Part shown: positions 1 to 5,547 of the stretch, piece after piece
Layout: each line of letters opens with the position of its first letter
How positions within the stretch are numbered: position 1 is the first letter of the stretch
Assembly: GCA_900552325.1 (NCBI GenBank)
Contig: URZG01000161.1
Coordinates: 1 to 5,547 of the forward strand
Source of the DNA: an uncultured Porphyromonadaceae bacterium
GTDB taxonomy: Bacteria > Bacteroidota > Bacteroidia > Bacteroidales > Muribaculaceae
Direction of reading: 5' to 3'
DNA: 5,547 bases
Position numbers and translations under genes: made by a program
Notes under the pieces: generated by a model
What the model was told of the DNA's origin: nothing
What the model saw: the letters and a program-made list of their open reading frames with translations, nothing else
Database searches by the model: none

Positions 1-518
1 TGATTCCCTGCGCCAAACAGCTGGCGGATAATATCGGTGTGAACGTCAGCGTGGTCACCACAAACAACGGCAACGCGGCGTTCCCGAATATATTCGACCC
101 GATGACTCCGGCCCAGCGCAACGCCATGCAGCGCGAGGTCGACAACGGATATGAACTTTTCACCCGCCGCTGTGCCGACGGACGCGGAATCCCTCAGGAC
201 TCAATCAAGGTTATCGGTGAAGGTCGTGTGTGGGACGGGGTCATGGCGAAGAAAATCGGCCTCGTCGACCGTCTCGGTTCTCTCGACCAGGCCTTGTCCG
301 ATCTCGCGAAAGATATGAAGTACACTACCTATCAGGTGGTATCCTATCCCAATCCCGATAAATCGTTCTGGGATATCATCAGCGATTTCGACCGCCAGAT
401 GAAAGCACGTGCCATCCGCGAGGAACTTGGAGCGGTTTATCCCCTCTATCAGGAATACAAGGCTGTGACCGGTATGGCCCGCATTCAGGCCCGTATCCCC
501 TATATGATTGTAGAATGA
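1..518 (+). CDS. sppA: Signal peptide peptidase SppA (protease IV), C-terminal fragment
   Basis: This is the 3' part of a gene that begins before the window; it reads in the frame starting at position 3 and gives about 171 residues before TGA. SppA is an inner-membrane serine protease with a Ser/Lys dyad that degrades cleaved signal peptides. The fragment matches the end of the 67K-type C-terminal domain: NGYELFTRRCADGRG, then GEGRVWDGVMAKKIGLVDRLG, which corresponds to the E. coli stretch around GHVWTGQDAKANGLVDSLG, and a C-terminal IQARIPYMIVE tail of the kind I recall from Bacteroidetes SppA. The catalytic Ser (409 in E. coli) and Lys lie upstream of the window, so activity cannot be judged. 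No frameshift is seen. A GTG at 39 is an internal valine codon, not a start. lpxK follows after 43 bases, probably on the same transcript. Confidence 0.93.
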   Translation, partial: IPCAKQLADNIGVNVSVVTTNNGNAAFPNIFDPMTPAQRNAMQREVDNGYELFTRRCADGRGIPQDSIKVIGEGRVWDGVMAKKIGLVDRLGSLDQALSDLAKDMKYTTYQVVSYPNPDKSFWDIISDFDRQMKARAIREELGAVYPLYQEYKAVTGMARIQARIPYMIVE

Positions 519-529
519 TTCAGTAACCT

Positions 530-543
530 GCCGGCATGCCGGC
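530..543. repeat. Perfect 14-bp palindrome between sppA and lpxK
   Basis: GCCGGCATGCCGGC is identical to its own reverse complement. As RNA it could fold into a 5-bp G+C stem with a CATG loop. No T-run follows, so it is not a convincing intrinsic terminator. It begins 12 bases after the sppA stop and ends 18 bases before the lpxK TTG. It could be a protein-binding site, an mRNA processing or stability hairpin, or chance in a G+C-rich spacer. Confidence 0.5.
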
Positions 544-561
544 CTAACGATAGAAAACCAG

Positions 562-1653
562 TTGGCAAAAAACAAGATACTCGCTAACCTCGTGCTGTTA
601 CCGTTGTCGAAGCTCTACGGCTTCGGCGCGGCACTGCGTAACCTCTTGTTCGACTGGCGTATATTGAAAGAGACCACGTTCCCTGTTCCGGTTGTTGTGG
701 TGGGGAATCTCGTGGCGGGAGGCACCGGCAAGACTCCACATACCGAATTCATAATCGATCACCTTAAATATAAATATCACATAGGGATGCTGTCGCGCGG
801 ATACAAGCGGACCACAAAAGGATTCGTGCTCGCTACGCGCCGTTCTACCCCGGCTGATATCGGTGACGAACCGTTCCAGATATACCAGAAATTCGGTGGA
901 GAGATCACCGTGGCCGTATGTGAGGACCGTTGTGCCGGCATTGAGGAGATGCTCAGGATCGACCCGAAAATCAACCTCGTGGTGCTTGACGATGCTTTCC
1001 AGCACCGGTATGTGAAGCCTACCGTGGCCGTGGTGCTTACGGAGTTCAACCGGCCCGTCTTTTATGACAAACTTCTGCCGCTGGGGCGGTTACGTGAAAG
1101 CGCAAAGGCTCTTTCGCGTGCCGACATACTGATCGTAACCAAGTGTCCCGAGCAGCTCAAACCGGTGGAATTCAGAATATTCAAGAACAATCTGAAAATA
1201 TTCCCATATCAGAAACTGTTTTTCTCGCGTTACGATTATAAGCCTCTCCAGCCGCTTTTCCCCGACGAGGCGATTCCGGCACCGTATCTGTCGTGGCTAA
1301 ACGACGGCGATGCCGTGATGCTTCTTTCCGGAATAGCTAATCCCAGACCTTTGGTGAGGTACCTGCGAGGGTTCCATGCCCCGTTGAAGATAAAGAGTTT
1401 CCCCGACCATCACGCTTTCACGCGCCGCGATATGGAGGTGTTGAGGAAAGAATTCGACCAGATGGAGGGGGAGCGGAAGATAATAGTGACCACCGAGAAA
1501 GATTCCGTGCGCCTTGCAGGAAATCCTTATTTCCCGCAGGAACTGAAACAACATATATATTACCTGCCGATAGAGGTGAAGTTCGACACCCGTTTCTCAG
1601 GGAATTTCGAGGACGAGCTTCTGAAAGCGCTCATCGATTCCGCTAAAATCTGA
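562..1653 (+). CDS. lpxK: Tetraacyldisaccharide 4'-kinase LpxK
   Basis: LpxK phosphorylates the 4' position of the lipid A disaccharide at the cytoplasmic face of the inner membrane, giving lipid IVA. The 363-residue protein is close to the family length. In order it shows a hydrophobic N-terminal anchor (about 6-25), a Walker A loop GNLVAGGTGKTP (48-59), LSRGYKR (77-83), GDEPF (101-105, containing the Asp equivalent to the proposed catalytic base of Aquifex LpxK), LDDAFQHR (142-149), LPLGRLRE (172-179), VTKCP (192-196), SGIANP (256-261) and FPDHHAF (280-286, the conserved His region). These blocks make the call firm. The start is taken as TTG at 562: the frame is open back to 514, has no ATG or GTG upstream, and the alignment I recall for Bacteroides LpxK begins near here. 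The upstream sequence is A-rich (GATAGAAAACCAG) with no Shine-Dalgarno site. It sits between sppA and punA. Confidence 0.95.
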   Translation: MAKNKILANLVLLPLSKLYGFGAALRNLLFDWRILKETTFPVPVVVVGNLVAGGTGKTPHTEFIIDHLKYKYHIGMLSRGYKRTTKGFVLATRRSTPADIGDEPFQIYQKFGGEITVAVCEDRCAGIEEMLRIDPKINLVVLDDAFQHRYVKPTVAVVLTEFNRPVFYDKLLPLGRLRESAKALSRADILIVTKCPEQLKPVEFRIFKNNLKIFPYQKLFFSRYDYKPLQPLFPDEAIPAPYLSWLNDGDAVMLLSGIANPRPLVRYLRGFHAPLKIKSFPDHHAFTRRDMEVLRKEFDQMEGERKIIVTTEKDSVRLAGNPYFPQELKQHIYYLPIEVKFDTRFSGNFEDELLKALIDSAKI

Positions 1654-1768
1654 ACCTCTGCCGGGCAAGAGGAATACTTACAGAATTCTCATCGGCCGTC
1701 ATGAACCAAGGCCGGCATACGAACGTTTCAATGTTCGCCCCCGGCGAACCGTCAATACCTCAGACACG
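1654..1768 (+). promoter_or_regulatory. Structured spacer upstream of punA
   Basis: This 115-base gap is the longest of the first gene group. It holds three possible hairpins: CGGCC/GGCCG at 1693-1697 and 1710-1714; CGAAC/GTTCG at 1720-1724 and 1733-1737; and GTTCGC/GCGAAC at 1733-1738 and 1744-1749. The last two share the strand at 1733-1737 and cannot form together. A 24-codon ORF (1701-1775) runs through these hairpins and ends at a TAG lying 4 bases inside punA. I see no TAnnTTTG promoter element, no T-run and no riboswitch consensus that I recognise. A regulatory role is an inference from layout only. Confidence 0.3.
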
Positions 1769-2581
1769 ATGTTAGAAAAAATCAAACAGACTGCCGATTT
1801 CCTCCGTGGCAAAGTGGCCGACATGCCAAAGATTGCCATCATACTCGGCACCGGTCTCGGTCCTTTGGCCGACCTTATCGAGGATAAGACCGTGATACCT
1901 TACAATGAAATTCCCAATTTCCCCGTATCTACCGTGGAAGGCCACAGCGGCAACTTTATTTTCGGCAATCTTGCCGGGAAGCGCGTCATGGCCATGCAGG
2001 GCCGTTTCCATTATTACGAGGGATATGATATGAAGACCGTCACCTTCCCCGTACGTGTGATGCGGGCCCTCGGCGTGGAGACACTCATCGTGTCCAACGC
2101 AGCCGGCGGCATGAACAAGGAATTCCAGGTAGGCGACGTGATGGTGATCACCGACCACATCAACCTCTTCCCCGAGAACCCTCTCCGCGGTAAAAATTAC
2201 AATGAGCTGGGAGTACGTTTCCCGGCTATGACCGAAGCCTACAGCAAACGTCTGGTAGCTATTGCCGACCGTCTCGCCGAAGAAAAGGGGATACGTCTTA
2301 TGCACGGTGTCTATGTAGGTACTCCCGGTCCGACTTTCGAGACTCCGGCAGAATATGAATATTTCCGCATTATCGGCGGTGATGCCGTAGGTATGTCTAC
2401 CGTTCCCGAAGTTATCGTGGCAATCCACGGCGGGATGGAAGTGTTCGGTCTCTCCGTTATCACCGACCTCGGCGGCAAGGATGTCACCCAGGTACCGACC
2501 CACGAAGAGGTGCAGCAGGCTGCCGTTACCGCCGAACCTGTCACAAAAGCCCTCGTGCATGATCTTATCGCCGCTCTCTAA
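1769..2581 (+). CDS. punA: Purine nucleoside phosphorylase, trimeric (PNP-I) family
   Basis: A cytoplasmic salvage enzyme that splits purine (deoxy)nucleosides with phosphate into base and (deoxy)ribose 1-phosphate. The 270 residues fit the trimeric class. Visible blocks are GTGLG (27-31, phosphate loop; human Ser33 becomes Thr28), GHSG (58-61), GRFHYYEGY (78-86), NAAGGMN (110-116), PTFETPAE (188-195, with E191 at the position of human Glu201), GMSTVPEV (208-215) and THEEV (244-248). Between Phe190 and Asp233 the alignment to human PNP runs ungapped with a constant offset of 10. This places Asp233 (in SVITDLGG) at human Asn243, the residue that selects 6-oxopurines. The substrate range may therefore include 6-aminopurine nucleosides, or the Asp may simply be a lineage feature. 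The ATG at 1769 gives a normal N-terminus. thiL follows after 50 bases. Confidence 0.94.
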   Translation: MLEKIKQTADFLRGKVADMPKIAIILGTGLGPLADLIEDKTVIPYNEIPNFPVSTVEGHSGNFIFGNLAGKRVMAMQGRFHYYEGYDMKTVTFPVRVMRALGVETLIVSNAAGGMNKEFQVGDVMVITDHINLFPENPLRGKNYNELGVRFPAMTEAYSKRLVAIADRLAEEKGIRLMHGVYVGTPGPTFETPAEYEYFRIIGGDAVGMSTVPEVIVAIHGGMEVFGLSVITDLGGKDVTQVPTHEEVQQAAVTAEPVTKALVHDLIAAL

Positions 2582-2631
2582 GCACTCTTCTGCGGCGGTA
2601 CATTGTAATATCTAAGCAACCTGAAATACCG

Positions 2632-3693
2632 ATGCCTGATTCAACCGAATTACGCGAAAAAGCCACTGAAATCTCCGAGCTCGGGGAGTTCGGTCTCATA
2701 GACCGTCTTACCGAGGGGCTGAACATAAAGAATCCCACCACTCTCCGCGGGGTGGGGGATGACTGTGCCGTACTTGAGTACAAGGACTCGGAGGTACTGG
2801 TTTCCACCGACCTTCTTGTGGAGGGTATTCATTTCGACCTTACCTACGTACCCCTGAAGCATCTCGGATATAAATCCGCAGTCGTGAATTTCTCCGACGT
2901 GTACGCCATGAACGGACGCCCGCAGCAGATCGTGGTGTCTCTCGCCATCTCCAAGCGTTTCACGGTGGAACACATGGAGGAACTGTATGCCGGTCTGCGG
3001 CTGGCATGCGACCTTTACGGGGTCGATCTCGTGGGTGGCGACACCACCACCTCGCGGTCAGGACTGGTTATCTCCATCACGGTTATCGGCAGCGGCGAGA
3101 AAGGCAAGATCGTATATCGCGACGGAGCCAGGGATACTGACCTTATCTGTGTCAGCGGCGATCTCGGGTCGGCCTATATGGGGCTTCAGCTCCTCGAAAG
3201 GGAGAAGGCTGCCTCAGCCGGACGTGCCGATTTTCAGCCCGATTTCGGAGGCAAGGAATATCTGATAGAGCGACAGCTCAAACCGGAGGCGCGGCGCGAT
3301 GTCATCGACGCCCTCGCCAATGCCGGAATCGTGCCTACCGCCATGATGGATGTATCGGACGGTCTTTCTTCGGAACTGCTTCATATCTGCAAGGCCAGCC
3401 ATACCGGCTGCCGGGTCTACGAGGACAGAATACCCATCGACTACCAGACGGCGGTCATGGCCGAGGAGCTAAACATGAACCTTGTCACGGCAGCGATGAA
3501 CGGCGGAGAGGATTACGAACTCCTGTTCACCGTACCCCTCCATGCCCACGAAGAGATCAAGAAGATTCCCGGCGTGCGTGTCATCGGCCATATCACCAAA
3601 CCGGAACTCGGGTGCGCCATGGTGACCCGCGACGGCACCGAGATGGAGATCCGCGCCCAGGGTTGGAACCCCCTCGCGCAGCAACAGCCGTGA
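2632..3693 (+). CDS. thiL: Thiamine-monophosphate kinase ThiL
   Basis: ThiL uses ATP to phosphorylate thiamine monophosphate, giving thiamine diphosphate, the last step of cofactor synthesis, in the cytoplasm. It belongs to the PurM/AIR-synthetase-like ATP-binding fold. The 353 residues are near the usual 330-350. Blocks are ELGEFGLI (16-23), GVGDDCAV (40-47, ATP/Mg binding), STDLLVEGIHF (58-68), a conserved NFSDVYAM (86-93), VGGDTTTS (134-141), MMDVSDGLSSEL (238-249) and NGGEDYELLF (290-299). No key block is missing. The ATG at 2632 is the only start before the conserved ELGEF; roughly ten residues precede the usual family start, with no alternative codon inside them. No thi biosynthesis gene is nearby, so clustering here is not by pathway. 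A strong terminator begins 35 bases after the stop, so this looks like the last gene of its unit. Confidence 0.96.
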   Translation: MPDSTELREKATEISELGEFGLIDRLTEGLNIKNPTTLRGVGDDCAVLEYKDSEVLVSTDLLVEGIHFDLTYVPLKHLGYKSAVVNFSDVYAMNGRPQQIVVSLAISKRFTVEHMEELYAGLRLACDLYGVDLVGGDTTTSRSGLVISITVIGSGEKGKIVYRDGARDTDLICVSGDLGSAYMGLQLLEREKAASAGRADFQPDFGGKEYLIERQLKPEARRDVIDALANAGIVPTAMMDVSDGLSSELLHICKASHTGCRVYEDRIPIDYQTAVMAEELNMNLVTAAMNGGEDYELLFTVPLHAHEEIKKIPGVRVIGHITKPELGCAMVTRDGTEMEIRAQGWNPLAQQQP

Positions 3694-3727
3694 TCTCCAC
3701 CCGGCAGAAAATACATTCTACAAAACG

Positions 3728-3767
3728 AAAAATCCCGGGCTGCTGATAGTGTGAACCGGGATTTTTT
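3728..3767 (+). terminator. Rho-independent terminator after thiL
   Basis: A perfect 11-bp stem pairs 3728-3738 (AAAAATCCCGG) with 3756-3766 (CCGGGATTTTT) around a 17-base loop, and the right arm runs into six T at 3762-3767. The left arm starts with five A, so the element could also end transcription coming from the minus strand. It most likely closes the sppA-lpxK-punA-thiL transcript and isolates it from nusB. Confidence 0.88.
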
Positions 3768-3768
3768 G

Positions 3769-3776
3769 TAACTTTG
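3769..3776 (+). promoter_or_regulatory. Bacteroidetes-type -7 promoter element for nusB-yajC
   Basis: TAACTTTG is an exact match to the TAnnTTTG -7 consensus of the Bacteroidetes primary sigma factor. It lies one base after the terminator T-run and 22 bases before the nusB ATG, predicting a very short leader. No clear TTTG -33 element is found at the usual 19-21 base spacing; that position falls inside the terminator loop. The call rests on the exact -7 match and its fitting location. Confidence 0.6.
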
Positions 3777-3798
3777 CAGTGAGAAAGTACATTCACAG

Positions 3799-5226
3799 AT
3801 GATCAATCGAATATTAATACGCATCAAAGTAGTGCAACTGCTTTACTCTTATCTGCTGACACGCAGTGAGTTCCGCATTGTAACCGCTCCTGAGAAATCT
3901 ACGGCCGACGGCCGCTACGCCCACGCTCTCTACCTGAAAATCATGCTTATGATTCCCGAGCTGGCCGGATATAGGGTTGTTCCCGGGGCAAAACGCACTC
4001 CTCTCGATTCACTTGGTTCGGCAAACATGCTGGCGGCATCGCAGGTGGCCAGGGCTCTTGGCGCCGATCTTGATATTCGTGAAATTATTGCACGCGGTGA
4101 CACCGGCATAGAATCGCTTGACGATGTAGTGCTTCGCCTTTACGGCAAAATCACCTCGTCCGTCGTCTACACTGATTTCCGCAGAAAGCGCAAGGTGGAG
4201 CTTGCCGACGAGATAAAGCTGTGGACGGTTCTGCTTGAGACCGTGGTGCAGAAAGAGCCGCTGATGCTGGAGGCCGCGCGCCGCGACGAGGGTTTCACTC
4301 TCGCCGGCTATCATCAGGCTTTCAGAATGGTCATCGATACCCTCAACAATTACTACGATACCAACGCCACATTGCGTAAGGCACGCACTTCGCTTGATCA
4401 GTCGCTGGAGAAAGCCTATGATCTCTATCACGCCCTGCTCATGCTGCCGGTGTACATCACCCGTCTCGAAGCCGAGCGCCTTGAAGCGGCAAAAGAGAAG
4501 TATTGCCCCACTCCGGAGGATCTTAACCCCAACATGCGTTTCGTAGACAACCGCTTCGTGGAGGCCATCGCCAGCCATCCGCAGATCGATGAATACGGCA
4601 AAAAGCATGATATTGCGTGGGATACGGATTACTTCATGCTCAAGCAGCTTCTCGATGCCATAAAGGAATCGCAGACCTACAGGGAGTACATGGAGAGCGA
4701 CGGCGGCACGCTGGCTTCGGACTGCGAGTTCTGGCGCACGCTCCTGAAAAATGTTGTGTTCCCGTCCGACGCACTTGCCGAGGCGCTTGAGGAAAAATCA
4801 ATTTTCTGGAACGACGACCTGGCTGTGATGGGTACATTCGTGCTCAAGACCATACGTCAGATGGCTACCAAAGGGAACCGTGAAGCGCCGTTGCTGCCGA
4901 TGTACAAGGATGACGAGGATGCCGAGTTCGGCGCCCGCCTCTTTGATTTCGCCGTCAGCAACCGCGAGGAATACCGCTCGTTCATCGAACGCTTCATCAA
5001 CGGCACCCAGTGGGATCCGGAGCGACTGGCGCTTATGGATATCGTGATAATGGTTACCGCGATCGCCGAACTCCTCAACTTCCCCTCGATTCCCGTGCCC
5101 GTCACCATGAACGAGTATGTGGAGATCGCAAACTATTACAGCTCCCCCCGCAGCGGGCAGTTCATCAACGGCGTGCTCTATAACGTCGCCAACTACCTGC
5201 GTGAAGAGGGACGTCTGCTTAAATAA
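3799..5226 (+). CDS. nusB: Transcription antitermination factor NusB, enlarged form
   Basis: NusB binds boxA RNA together with ribosomal protein S10 (NusE) and supports rRNA transcription antitermination. The first helix (1-20, NRILIRIKVVQLLYSYLL) matches the RNA-binding start of Bacteroidetes NusB. The C-terminal half carries the core fold: FWNDD (336-340), TFVLKTIR (346-353), DDEDAEFGARLF (371-382), MDIVIMVTAIAELLNFPSIPV (413-433), MNEYVEIANYYS (437-448) and SGQFINGVL (452-460), the last two matching E. coli INEAIELAKSF and HKFVNGVL. The lineage-specific middle domain is present at about 198-335, including LNPNMRFVDNRF (242-253). An additional segment of roughly 165 residues (about 26-191) separates helix 1 from that domain and resembles it, making 475 residues against about 310 recalled for Bacteroides and about 139 in E. 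coli. The frame is unbroken. The gene follows a terminator and a -7 element, and is probably co-transcribed with yajC. Confidence 0.92.
   Translation: MINRILIRIKVVQLLYSYLLTRSEFRIVTAPEKSTADGRYAHALYLKIMLMIPELAGYRVVPGAKRTPLDSLGSANMLAASQVARALGADLDIREIIARGDTGIESLDDVVLRLYGKITSSVVYTDFRRKRKVELADEIKLWTVLLETVVQKEPLMLEAARRDEGFTLAGYHQAFRMVIDTLNNYYDTNATLRKARTSLDQSLEKAYDLYHALLMLPVYITRLEAERLEAAKEKYCPTPEDLNPNMRFVDNRFVEAIASHPQIDEYGKKHDIAWDTDYFMLKQLLDAIKESQTYREYMESDGGTLASDCEFWRTLLKNVVFPSDALAEALEEKSIFWNDDLAVMGTFVLKTIRQMATKGNREAPLLPMYKDDEDAEFGARLFDFAVSNREEYRSFIERFINGTQWDPERLALMDIVIMVTAIAELLNFPSIPVPVTMNEYVEIANYYSSPRSGQFINGVLYNVANYLREEGRLLK
3895..4344 (+). repeat. Diverged internal copy 1 of the NusB middle domain (residues 33-182)
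   Basis: This protein-level repeat pairs with copy 2 at 4399-4854 (residues 201-352). Residues line up at a fixed distance of 170: L114/L284, I118/I288, S121/S291, Y124/Y294, L135-A136/L305-A306, W142/W312, L145-L146/L315-L316, V149-V150/V319-V320, E158-A159/E328-A329, F166/F336, V178/V348 and T181/T351. Upstream, TP.D (67-70 and 238-241) and NM (76-77 and 245-246) align with small gaps. Copy 1 has lost the NPNxRFxDNRF block, so copy 2 appears to be the conserved domain and copy 1 the extra one. Identity is about 25 percent by eye. Confidence 0.6.
4399..4854 (+). repeat. Internal copy 2 of the NusB middle domain (residues 201-352)
   Basis: This is the canonical version of the Bacteroidetes-specific NusB insertion. 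It carries KAYDLYHALLML (205-216), TPEDLNPNMRFVDNRF (238-253), YREYM (294-298), FWRTLL (311-316) and the junction FWNDD into the core NusB fold. It is the partner of the diverged copy at 3895-4344. Confidence 0.6.
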
Positions 5227-5250
5227 CGAACATTTAAAAATACTACTAAA

Positions 5251-5547
5251 ATGGTAGAGAACTTCATCCCCCTCCAGGCCTCCGGAGCCGCTGCCGGTTC
5301 AGGTTGGTCAAGCATGATCATGATCGTGCTCCTTATCGCGATCTTCTACTTCCTGATGATCCGTCCCCAGCAGAAGAAGCAGAAAGAGATCCGCAAGTTC
5401 CGTGAAAACCTCAAGAAAGGTGACCGCGTGATCACCGCCGGCGGTATCCTCGGTAAAATCAAGGATATCAAGGATAACACCATGATGATTTCCATCTCGC
5501 CCGACGTGGTGATCGAAATCGACAAGGGCTCGATCTATCCTTCGGCT
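5251..5547 (+). CDS. yajC: Preprotein translocase accessory subunit YajC, 5' part
   Basis: YajC is a small single-span inner-membrane protein that associates with SecDF and SecYEG during protein export. The gene is open to the window end (99 codons seen); only a short C-terminal tail is likely to be missing, since Bacteroidetes homologues are about 105-115 residues. A Gly/Ala/Ser-rich N-terminus (10-18) leads to one transmembrane helix (about 20-37, MIMIVLLIAIFYFLMI). This is followed by the diagnostic RPQQKKQKE (38-46) and KGDRVITAGGILGKI (56-70), then DKGSIYPSA at the edge. The ATG at 5251 is chosen because it gives the usual N-terminus and is preceded by an A/T-rich initiation region (TTTAAAAATACTACTAAA). 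It lies 24 bases after nusB with no terminator between, so co-transcription is likely. Confidence 0.96.
   Translation, partial: MVENFIPLQASGAAAGSGWSSMIMIVLLIAIFYFLMIRPQQKKQKEIRKFRENLKKGDRVITAGGILGKIKDIKDNTMMISISPDVVIEIDKGSIYPSA

Noticed and set aside
201..575. 124-residue minus-strand open frame across the sppA end
   Set aside because: It is antisense to the clear SppA C-terminus and lacks a recognisable domain.
1654..1768. Purine riboswitch ahead of punA
   Set aside because: The conserved loop and junction bases of the purine aptamer are not visible; only simple short hairpins are present.
1772..2560. 262-residue open frame on the minus strand opposite punA
   Set aside because: It lies wholly antisense to a gene with every PNP motif, shares its codon register and has no recognisable motif. 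It is a base-composition shadow.
2596..2604. TACATTGT as a possible -7 promoter element ahead of thiL
   Set aside because: It misses the TTTG part of the consensus by a base and has no matching -33 element. Read-through from punA over 50 bases is simpler.
2987..3265. 92-residue plus-strand open frame inside thiL in another frame
   Set aside because: It overlaps the ThiL GGDTT region entirely and has the low-complexity Arg/Ser/Pro look of an off-frame translation.
4009..4608. 199-residue minus-strand open frame opposite the unusual NusB segment
   Set aside because: I considered whether the extra NusB segment was really a gene on the other strand. The plus frame is continuous, links two genuine NusB parts and shows the internal similarity; the minus frame shows nothing recognisable.

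Overview
The window looks like a housekeeping stretch of a Bacteroidales chromosome, most likely Muribaculaceae or a close relative. Family is an inference; order is well supported. The evidence is a Bacteroidetes-type NusB with a long insertion after its first helix, a purine nucleoside phosphorylase with GTGLG in place of GSGLG, a YajC with the RPQQKKQKE block, A-rich rather than Shine-Dalgarno start regions, and a TAnnTTTG promoter element. All genes read on the + strand. I see no mobile element, tRNA, rRNA or CRISPR array.

Layout. Positions 1-518 hold the C-terminal part of signal peptide peptidase SppA. It is followed by lpxK (562-1653, lipid A 4'-kinase), punA (1769-2581, purine nucleoside phosphorylase) and thiL (2632-3693, thiamine-monophosphate kinase). 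Gaps are 43, 115 and 50 bases, and the four genes could be one transcript ending at a strong intrinsic terminator (3728-3767). A Bacteroidetes -7 promoter element (3769-3776) directly abuts the T-run and probably starts a second unit: nusB (3799-5226), then, 24 bases on, yajC (5251 to beyond the window end).

The first unit mixes inner-membrane proteolysis, outer-membrane lipid A synthesis, purine salvage and thiamine cofactor synthesis, with no obvious shared pathway. The second pairs an rRNA transcription factor with a Sec-translocon accessory protein.

The most notable observation is in NusB. At 475 residues it is well over the roughly 310 that I recall for Bacteroides NusB. The extra part (about residues 26-191) looks like a diverged second copy of the Bacteroidetes-specific middle domain, with aligned residues held at a constant spacing of 170 over about 70 positions. 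Other points are an Asp at the base-specificity position of PunA, a leader upstream of punA with overlapping hairpins and a 24-codon ORF ending inside the punA start, and a perfect palindrome between sppA and lpxK. I found no clearly new multi-gene system.
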